Of a stretch of DNA of 13,880 nucleotides, positions 6,634-12,070 are shown piece after piece; position 1 is the first letter of the stretch; each line of letters starts with the position of its first letter. The notes beneath the pieces are model-generated. The model was given only the letters and a program-made list of their open reading frames with translations, was not told where the DNA came from and did not search any database. The position numbers were made by a program, and so were the translations under genes. The stretch covers positions 1 through 13,880 of the forward strand of contig JACQEE010000163.1 of the NCBI GenBank assembly GCA_016200725.1, given 5' to 3'. This DNA is from Chloroflexota bacterium. Lineage in GTDB: Bacteria; Chloroflexota; Dehalococcoidia; SHYB01.

Positions 6634-9119
6634 GCCAGCACCTTGCGCTGGGTCAGGTCTGCGAAACGGCTGCGCGACATGCCGAGCATCTCGGGGTAGA
6701 AGCGCGCGTTGTCGTGGCCGACGGGCTGGCCGAGGCGACGTATCGTGCCCGGCGTCGCGCTCATGCGCCAGGGGAAGCCGAAGAGCAAGTCCTCGTTGGC
6801 GACCTCGCTCGTGAGGATGTCGGCGCGCTGACGGCGGAAGGTGTGGTGCGGGTCGTCGTACGTCTCGGCGATGCTCGCGGCGGGTGTCGCCGCAACGCCG
6901 ACAGACTGGAGCAGGTGCATCACGGCGCTATTCGCCTGGGGGCGCGTCCACTGAGCGAGCATGCGGTCGAGCTCGTCGCGGTGCTCGAGGCGCACAGCAG
7001 CCGTGGCGAAGCGCAGGTCTGAGGCGAGAGAGGATTGGCCCATCGCGGCGGCGAGGGCGTGCCACTCGTCGTCGGTGGCTACGGTGATGGAGACCCACGC
7101 ATCGTCGCCAGCGCAGGGATAGATGCCATGCGGCGCGAACAATGGATGGCGGTTGCCCTGCGGCCCCGGCACTTTGCCCGTCATCTGGTATTCCAGCGCG
7201 GCCTCGCCGAGGAAACCGGCAAGCAACTCACTGAAAGACAGGTCGACGTGCTGCCCCGCGCCCGTCGCCTCGCGGTGCCAGATGGCGAGCATGGCCGCGT
7301 AGCAACCCATGACGCCCATGGTGGCGTCGGGGTCCCAGTAGGCGGACATCAACTCGCCAGTCTCCGGATAGCCGACGAGGCTGTCGTGGCCGATGAAGGC
7401 GTTGAAGGTGGGGCCGAAGGCCATGAGGTCTTTGAACGGCCCGTCCTTCCCGGCGGCGGAGATGGTGACCACGATGATGTCCGGCCGCACGGGACGCAGG
7501 TCTTCGTAGCGGATGCGCATCTTCTCCATGACGCGGGGCGAGAGGTTGCACACGAAGATGTCGGCGGTGGAGACGATTTCGCGGAAGAGGGCGTTGCCTT
7601 CGGCGGTGCCGAGGTTGAGCGTGACGAAGTACTCGCGGTTGCGCGGGTGGCGCTGCATTTCCAGAGAGCGGCGGAACTCGCTCTTGCCCGCCGTCGCGAG
7701 TCGCGCCTGGTCGGTGCTGGAGGCCGACTCGACGCGGATGACCTCCGCGCCGAAGTCGCCGAGCGTTGCGCACAGTTGCGGCCCCGCCCATACCTGGGTG
7801 AGGTCGACGATGCGGTAGCCTTCGAGGGCCTGGCGGCGGCTCTTCTCCTCCCTCCCCTTGTGGGAGGGAGTTAGAGGGAGGCTTCGGTTGGCGGCGGCAG
7901 GTTTCGGTGCCGTCCCGCCAAGCAGGTCATCGTACACCGCGTTGTTGTGCTGGCCGAGGCGCGGTGCCGGACCCGTCGCTCGCGATGGCGTCGAGGTGAG
8001 GCGCGCCTGCGAGCCGGGGACGGCCCACGCGGCACCGTCGCCGTCGGGGACGCGCTGCCAGTAGCCGCGGTACTGCAACTGCTCCCACGCGAGCACCTCG
8101 TCGATAGTCTGTACGGCGTGCCAGGGGATGCCGTTGTCGCGGCACATCTTCCACAACTCACGTTTGGTGTGCTGAGCCAGGAAGGGCTTGATGAGCGCGT
8201 CGACCTCCTCCGGATAGATGTGGCCCATCGCCGCGCGGTCCTGGTAGCGCGGCTGCTTCGACCACTCGGGGCTCCCCATGAGCTCGACCCAGCGCTGCCA
8301 GTGGTGATGGTTCGCGATGATCATGGCGAAGTAGCCGTCCTTGCAGGGAAGGACGGTGTAGGGATAGGACATCGCCGTGCGGATGCCGCGCCGTGAGGTG
8401 ATTGCGCCGGAGTCGACGTAGAGGATGGTGTCGAAGCCGTTGGTGAAGGTGTGGATCGCCTCGCTGGCGGCGACGTCGGCGACCTGGCCGATGCCGAAGC
8501 GGCGGCGCGCGAGGAGGCCGACCATCGCGGCGGCGGCGCCATTCATGCCGCCCCAGTACTCGGCGCGCTGCAGGGGCATCGTGAGGGGATAGCGGTCGGG
8601 GCTGCCGATGCGATGGGCCGCGCCGGCGAAGGCCGCGGTGTTGATGGCGTAGGACTTGTAGTTCGCGTATGGCCCGTCCTGGCCGAAGGGCGTCACGGCG
8701 ACGAGTACAGCGGCAGGGTTCTCGCGGGCGAGGACATCGTGCGTGAGGCCGAGGCGTTCGAGATCGCAGGGCCGGTAGTTGTGCACGACGACATCGGCGA
8801 CGCGAGCCAGGCCGAGGACGAGGGCGCGATCATCAGGCGTCGCCAGGTCCGCGGTGACGCCGAGTTTGCCCTGGTTGAGGTAGAGGAAGAGACCACTCCG
8901 TTCTGGGTCGTTCTTCCCTCTCCCGTCCGCGGGCGAGGGTGCAGGGTGAGGGTCTTGCGGGAAGGGGCCGTGCCGCCGCGCAAGGTCCCCGGAGGGAGGC
9001 TCCACCTTGATGACCTCCGCGCCGTAGTCGCCAAGGAGGCGAGCGCAGAAGGCGGCGGACATGTACTCGCCGAGTTCGAGGACGCGAATGCCGCGCAGGA
9101 TTTGGGGCGAAGGGTTCAC
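6630..9119 (-). CDS. Fused double CaiB/BaiF (family III) CoA-transferase
   Basis: An 829-residue chain made of two complete CaiB/BaiF domains; single-domain members are about 400 aa. The family moves CoA between carboxylic acids through an aspartyl-CoA thioester. Domain 1 opens ILRGIRVLELGEYMSAAFCA; domain 2 opens about residue 431, ALEGYRIVDLTQVWAGPQLC. Both keep the FGAEVI/YGAEVI motif and the Asp expected at the catalytic position: Asp215 in GQVADVAASEA and Asp626 in GQHVDLSFSEL. I place the start at GTG 9119-9117, because the upstream TTG at 9155 falls in a -35 box and GTG follows a -10 box directly. Two repeat elements are translated within it, at residues about 57-69 and in the interdomain linker at about 413-426. 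The stop overlaps the stop of the convergent amidohydrolase remnant. It is probably an acyl-CoA activating step for an unknown substrate. Confidence 0.92.
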   Translation of the reverse strand: MNPSPQILRGIRVLELGEYMSAAFCARLLGDYGAEVIKVEPPSGDLARRHGPFPQDPHPAPSPADGRGKNDPERSGLFLYLNQGKLGVTADLATPDDRALVLGLARVADVVVHNYRPCDLERLGLTHDVLARENPAAVLVAVTPFGQDGPYANYKSYAINTAAFAGAAHRIGSPDRYPLTMPLQRAEYWGGMNGAAAAMVGLLARRRFGIGQVADVAASEAIHTFTNGFDTILYVDSGAITSRRGIRTAMSYPYTVLPCKDGYFAMIIANHHHWQRWVELMGSPEWSKQPRYQDRAAMGHIYPEEVDALIKPFLAQHTKRELWKMCRDNGIPWHAVQTIDEVLAWEQLQYRGYWQRVPDGDGAAWAVPGSQARLTSTPSRATGPAPRLGQHNNAVYDDLLGGTAPKPAAANRSLPLTPSHKGREEKSRRQALEGYRIVDLTQVWAGPQLCATLGDFGAEVIRVESASSTDQARLATAGKSEFRRSLEMQRHPRNREYFVTLNLGTAEGNALFREIVSTADIFVCNLSPRVMEKMRIRYEDLRPVRPDIIVVTISAAGKDGPFKDLMAFGPTFNAFIGHDSLVGYPETGELMSAYWDPDATMGVMGCYAAMLAIWHREATGAGQHVDLSFSELLAGFLGEAALEYQMTGKVPGPQGNRHPLFAPHGIYPCAGDDAWVSITVATDDEWHALAAAMGQSSLASDLRFATAAVRLEHRDELDRMLAQWTRPQANSAVMHLLQSVGVAATPAASIAETYDDPHHTFRRQRADILTSEVANEDLLFGFPWRMSATPGTIRRLGQPVGHDNARFYPEMLGMSRSRFADLTQRKVLA
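7846..7882. repeat. Dispersed palindromic repeat in the interdomain linker of the CoA-transferase
   Basis: CTCCCTCCC (7848-7856) and GGGAGGGAG (7862-7870) form a perfect 9-base stem with a 5-base loop, followed by TTAGAGGGAGG. On the minus strand this is the widespread CTCCCTCTAACTCCCTCCCA-type repeat and is translated SLPLTPSHKGREE. It lies exactly between the two CaiB/BaiF domains. Its sequence is unlike the lhr element. Confidence 0.8.
8914..8952. repeat. Dispersed palindromic repeat inside CaiB domain 1
   Basis: CCCTCTCCCG (8916-8925) pairs with CGGGCGAGGG (8930-8939) with one mismatch and a 4-base loop, followed by TGCAGGGTGAGGG. On the minus strand it reads as the common CCCTCACCCT...CTCCCG family and is translated PHPAPSPADGRGK. 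It separates ARRHGPFPQD from PERSGLFLYLN, blocks that in ordinary relatives are only a few residues apart. Confidence 0.8.
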
Positions 9120-9126
9120 GGCGGCG

Positions 9127-9155
9127 AGGCTAGCGGAGAACGGGTGAAGGGTCAA
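9127..9155 (-). promoter_or_regulatory. Promoter for the CoA-transferase fusion (leaderless)
   Basis: On the minus strand, TTGACC (9155-9150) is separated by exactly 17 bases from TAGCCT (9132-9127). The GTG start (9119-9117) comes seven bases after the -10 box, so the transcript would begin at or within a base or two of the start codon. There is no Shine-Dalgarno. This is the best -35/-10 pair in the window. Confidence 0.6.
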
Positions 9156-9183
9156 GGGTGACGTTGCAGGGAACAGCCGGGGC

Positions 9184-9189
9184 TATAAT
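9184..9189 (+). promoter_or_regulatory. TATAAT -10 box for the acyl-CoA dehydrogenase (leaderless)
   Basis: A perfect TATAAT ends nine bases before the ATG at 9199, with no Shine-Dalgarno between, so the mRNA probably starts at or within a few bases of the AUG. The -35 is weak: TTGCAG at 9164-9169 has a 14-base spacer, and TGACGT at 9159-9164 a 19-base spacer. It lies back to back with the transferase promoter. Confidence 0.6.
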
Positions 9190-9198
9190 GGCGCCGCC

Positions 9199-10389
9199 AT
9201 GGACTTTCGATTCACCCCACAGCAGGAAGCCTTTCGCCAGGAGATCCGCTCGTGGCTGACGGAAGTGCTGCCGCGTTTCCAGGTCGGCAAGGACTTCGCC
9301 GGTAAAAGCGAGGTCGAGTCCGAAGACACGCGCTATTCGCCGGCCTTTTCGCGCGAGTTGGGCAAGAAGGGCTGGATCGGCCTGGCGTGGCCGGTGCAGT
9401 ACGGCGGCAAGGGACTCGGCTACGTCGAGCAGATGCTCTTCAACGAGGAGATGTCGCGGAACCGCGCGCCCTGCGGCTTCCACCTGCCTGCTGAGCGCCA
9501 GATGGGGCCGAGCATCCTGCAGTTCGGCAGCGCTGAACAGAAGGCCTTTTACATCCCCAAGATCGTTGCTGGTGAACTTGGGTTCGCCATCGGCTACACC
9601 GAGCCGAACACCGGGTCGGACCTCGCCGGGCTGCGCACCGTCGCGCGGCAGGATGGCGACGACTACGTGGTGAGCGGCCAGAAGATGTGGGCCGGCGGCG
9701 CGCATTTCGTCGACTACCTGTGGACGGCGGTGCGGACGAACCAGGACGCGCCGAAGCACCGCGGGGTGAGCGTCTTCTGCATTCCGCTGCGCAACATGAA
9801 AGGCCTCACGATTCGTCCCTTCTACTCGATGTCCGGCGGGCGCTATAACGAAGTCTTCTTCGACGAGGTGCGCGTCCCGCGGACGGCGATGATCGGCGAG
9901 AAGGACCGCGGCTGGTACACCGTCGCGCACAACCTGGACTTCGAGCGCTCGGGCATCGAGCGCATCGTGCAGGGCGAGATGTACTTCGACGACCTGGTGA
10001 CGCTGGCTCGCGAGGTGCGCATCGGCGGGCGGGCCGCGGCGGAACAGCCGCACGTGAAGCACAAGTTCGCCGAGATGGCGATCGACCTGAAGATCGAGCG
10101 AGTCCTCGCCTACCGGGTGGCCTGGATGCAGGGCAGCGGCAAGGTGCCAAACTACGAATCGTCGGTCTCGAAACTGTTCGGCAGCGAGGCCGGTCAGCGG
10201 CAATGCGCGCTGGCGATGCAAATCCTCGGACTGTATGCAACGCTGGAGCGCGACTCGCCGCACACGCTGGTGCGGGGCAAAGTGCCGCGGAAGTACCTCG
10301 ACTCGCTTTCGAATTCGATCAAGGCCGGGACATCCGAGATCCAGCGCAACATCATCGCGACGCGAGGCTTCGGCCTGCCGCGAGGGTGA
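9199..10389 (+). CDS. Acyl-CoA dehydrogenase family flavoprotein
   Basis: 396 aa, normal length for the family, which oxidises acyl-CoA at the alpha-beta bond using FAD and passes electrons to an electron-transfer flavoprotein. The N-terminal helical domain begins MDFRFTPQQEAFRQEIRSWL. The middle domain holds the signature GYTEPNTGSDLAGL (132-145) and VVSGQKMWAGGA. The C-terminal helical domain ends KAGTSEIQRNIIATRGFGLP. At the position of the medium-chain enzyme's catalytic Glu376 there is Ala (Ala376, in KAGT). Glu249 in NLDFERSG sits in the helix that supplies the base in isovaleryl- and long-chain-type enzymes and may replace it. It is divergent from the CoA-transferase with a shared intergenic promoter region and is read from a leaderless start. 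The substrate is not predictable. Confidence 0.93.
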   Translation: MDFRFTPQQEAFRQEIRSWLTEVLPRFQVGKDFAGKSEVESEDTRYSPAFSRELGKKGWIGLAWPVQYGGKGLGYVEQMLFNEEMSRNRAPCGFHLPAERQMGPSILQFGSAEQKAFYIPKIVAGELGFAIGYTEPNTGSDLAGLRTVARQDGDDYVVSGQKMWAGGAHFVDYLWTAVRTNQDAPKHRGVSVFCIPLRNMKGLTIRPFYSMSGGRYNEVFFDEVRVPRTAMIGEKDRGWYTVAHNLDFERSGIERIVQGEMYFDDLVTLAREVRIGGRAAAEQPHVKHKFAEMAIDLKIERVLAYRVAWMQGSGKVPNYESSVSKLFGSEAGQRQCALAMQILGLYATLERDSPHTLVRGKVPRKYLDSLSNSIKAGTSEIQRNIIATRGFGLPRG

Positions 10390-10440
10390 CCGAGAGGCTT
10401 GCTGTCGACGCAGCGCGGCCTACTACAACAGGTTCTATCT

Positions 10441-11427
10441 ATGCGCATCCTTCGAACACTGCATCGCCGGCGCCGCCTCACCACGCTGCTGGGATTTGCC
10501 GTGCTCGGCCTCATCGGCATCGCCGCGCCGGCTGTCATGGGAAGCGAGGGCCTGCCCGTGGCGCGAACCGCCGACTCGCCGCCAGCCAGCCAGGCTGTCC
10601 AGGTGCGTACCGGGATGTACATGCTCAACGTCGGCCGGCTGGATACGCTCACCGGCACGTACAACGCCGACTTCTACCTGGTGTTCGAGTGTGACCGGCC
10701 ATGTGACCCCGGCAATTTCGAGTTCTCTAATGGCCGCGCGACGGCCCTGGACAAACAGGGCGACGACCCCAATGGGAAGACGTTCCGTGTGCAGGCCTCG
10801 TTCAACACGGACGTGGACTTCAGGAACTATCCGTTCGATAAGCACAAGCTGCTGATTTCGCTTGAGGACAAACTACTGACGAAGGAACAACTCCAGTACG
10901 TGGTCGACCCGAAGTTGAACGCGATCGATGACCACGTGATCGTCGGCGGCTGGGAACTGCACGGGTGGGACGCGATCGTGACAGACCACTATTATCCGGT
11001 GTTCGACGAGACGTATTCACGGTACGAGTTCTTCATCCACATCCAGCGCGGAGTGTTAGCGGCGATCCTGAAGTCGCTCCTGCCGGCGTTGGTTATCGTG
11101 CTCGGCGGGTTCCTCGGGTTCCTGCTCGGGCCTGACAAGGCGCTGCAGCGGCTCACGATCGCGACGGCGGCGCTGACGGGCGCGATCCTGTTCCACGTGA
11201 ACCTGACATCGCAGGTGCCGCCCGTGGGCTCGCTCACGTACGCGGACAAGTTCATGATCGTGAACTACGTCGGCCTCGTCGGCGCGCTGGCGGCGACCGT
11301 GGCCATCCTGATTCTGACTGATCGCAAGCAGGAGGCGCGGGCGCTGCGGATCCACCGGGGATCGCGCTTAACCGTGCCTATCGTGTGGGTGGTGCTGCAG
11401 GGACTGGTGGCCTGGACGCTGATGTAG
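10441..11427 (+). CDS. Pentameric ligand-gated ion channel (prokaryotic Cys-loop-receptor homologue)
   Basis: 328 aa from ATG 10441. An arginine-rich n-region (RTLHRRRR) and a hydrophobic stretch (13-33) make a signal peptide; the TTG at 10399 would add 14 residues before it and is less likely. The extracellular beta-domain (about 35-200) shows NFEFSNG and the family hallmark NYPFDKHKL (129-137). Four membrane segments follow: M1 with its conserved proline (KSLLPALVIV, about 204-229), pore-lining M2 (about 236-257), the M2-M3 loop SQVPP, M3 (about 268-292) and M4 (about 310-327). The eukaryotic Cys-loop disulfide is absent, as in GLIC and ELIC, but there is a C84-x3-C88 pair earlier in the domain. 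Five copies should form a plasma-membrane ion channel; ligand and ion selectivity are unknown. Only weak start signals are seen (AGG at 10430-10432, TACAAC at 10424-10429). Confidence 0.87.
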   Translation: MRILRTLHRRRRLTTLLGFAVLGLIGIAAPAVMGSEGLPVARTADSPPASQAVQVRTGMYMLNVGRLDTLTGTYNADFYLVFECDRPCDPGNFEFSNGRATALDKQGDDPNGKTFRVQASFNTDVDFRNYPFDKHKLLISLEDKLLTKEQLQYVVDPKLNAIDDHVIVGGWELHGWDAIVTDHYYPVFDETYSRYEFFIHIQRGVLAAILKSLLPALVIVLGGFLGFLLGPDKALQRLTIATAALTGAILFHVNLTSQVPPVGSLTYADKFMIVNYVGLVGALAATVAILILTDRKQEARALRIHRGSRLTVPIVWVVLQGLVAWTLM

Positions 11428-11453
11428 CCAACGTGTTGGCCGCTGCCTATAAT
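11425..11453 (+). promoter_or_regulatory. Promoter of the def-cca-secD operon
   Basis: A perfect TATAAT (11448-11453) with TAGCCA (11425-11430, four of six -35 bases) at a 17-base spacing. The predicted start near 11460 gives a leader of about 40 bases that carries a Shine-Dalgarno, unlike the leaderless genes upstream. The -35 overlaps the stop codon of the channel gene. Confidence 0.6.
11427..11440. promoter_or_regulatory. Palindrome GCCAAC-GT-GTTGGC, operator-like
   Basis: Perfect 6-base inverted repeat with a 2-base centre, lying over the -35 and spacer of the def promoter. There is no T-run and the loop would be too small for a good hairpin, so a protein-binding site fits better than a terminator. 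No cognate regulator is in the window. Confidence 0.35.
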
Positions 11454-11486
11454 TCGGATTAGGTAGATCGCCGACAGACTCGTCAC

Positions 11487-11493
11487 AGGTAGG
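11487..11493 (+). promoter_or_regulatory. Shine-Dalgarno of def
   Basis: AGGTAGG, nine bases before GTG at 11503. It fixes this GTG as the start, in agreement with the family N-terminus (AVLTIRTAPDPVLR). Confidence 0.6.
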
Positions 11494-11502
11494 CAAGCAG
11501 AC

Positions 11503-12030
11503 GTGGCCGTTCTCACGATTCGCACCGCGCCCGACCCAGTCCTGCGTCGCAAGACGAACCGCGTCACGAAGATCGACACATCGATTAAGAAACTGATCGA
11601 TGACATGATCGAGACGATGTACGCGGCGAAGGGTGTTGGCCTCGCAGCGAACCAGGTCGGCGTGTCGCTGCGGCTGCTCGTCATGGGCATTCCCGACGAT
11701 GAGCAGGAAGGTGTCGTCAACGAGCACATCGTCATCAACCCCGAGTTCGTGAAGATGGGCGAGGAAGCGACGGTCGAAGAAGGCTGCCTCAGCATCCCCG
11801 GCTATCGGGGCACCCTGAAGCGCGCGCAGTGGGTGAAAGTGAAGGGCCTCGACCGTGAAGGCAAGGCCGTGCGTTACAAAGCCGAGGGCTTGATGGCGCA
11901 GGCCTTCCAACACGAGATCGACCACCTCGACGGCATCCTCTACATCGACCGCATGAAGGAACAGGGGACGCTCGAGACGCTGACTGAGTTGAAGGAAGGC
12001 GAGCCTGTCGAGGTTGCCGCCGCCGTCTAA
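11503..12030 (+). CDS. def: Peptide deformylase
   Basis: 175 aa, GTG start. It removes the formyl group from the N-terminal methionine of new proteins as they leave the ribosome. All three family motifs are intact: GVGLAANQ (44-51), EEGCLSIPG (92-100) with metal ligand Cys95, and QHEIDHLDG (136-144) with ligands His137 and His141 and catalytic Glu138. The C-terminal tail is short and acidic. It heads an operon with the nucleotidyltransferase (40-base gap) and secD, driven by the TATAAT promoter just upstream. Confidence 0.97.
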   Translation: MAVLTIRTAPDPVLRRKTNRVTKIDTSIKKLIDDMIETMYAAKGVGLAANQVGVSLRLLVMGIPDDEQEGVVNEHIVINPEFVKMGEEATVEEGCLSIPGYRGTLKRAQWVKVKGLDREGKAVRYKAEGLMAQAFQHEIDHLDGILYIDRMKEQGTLETLTELKEGEPVEVAAAV

Positions 12031-12070
12031 TGCCCCGTCGCATCCTTTGTTCGCCACGCCCGAGACTGCC

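Noticed and set aside
7035..7874. Plus-strand open frame (279 codons) opposite the CoA-transferase
   Set aside because: It mirrors CaiB/BaiF domain 2 on the other strand and has no family features of its own.
7846..7882. CRISPR or tandem repeat array
   Set aside because: Single palindromic unit with no spaced direct repeats; it belongs to a dispersed repeat type.
9130..10263. Minus-strand open frame (377 codons) opposite the acyl-CoA dehydrogenase
   Set aside because: It is antisense to a fully conserved flavoprotein gene and its promoter; the translation is His/Arg-rich and unrecognisable.
11427..11440. Rho-independent terminator of the ion-channel gene
   Set aside because: The stem is only six pairs with a two-base centre and has no T-run; an operator-like site fits better.
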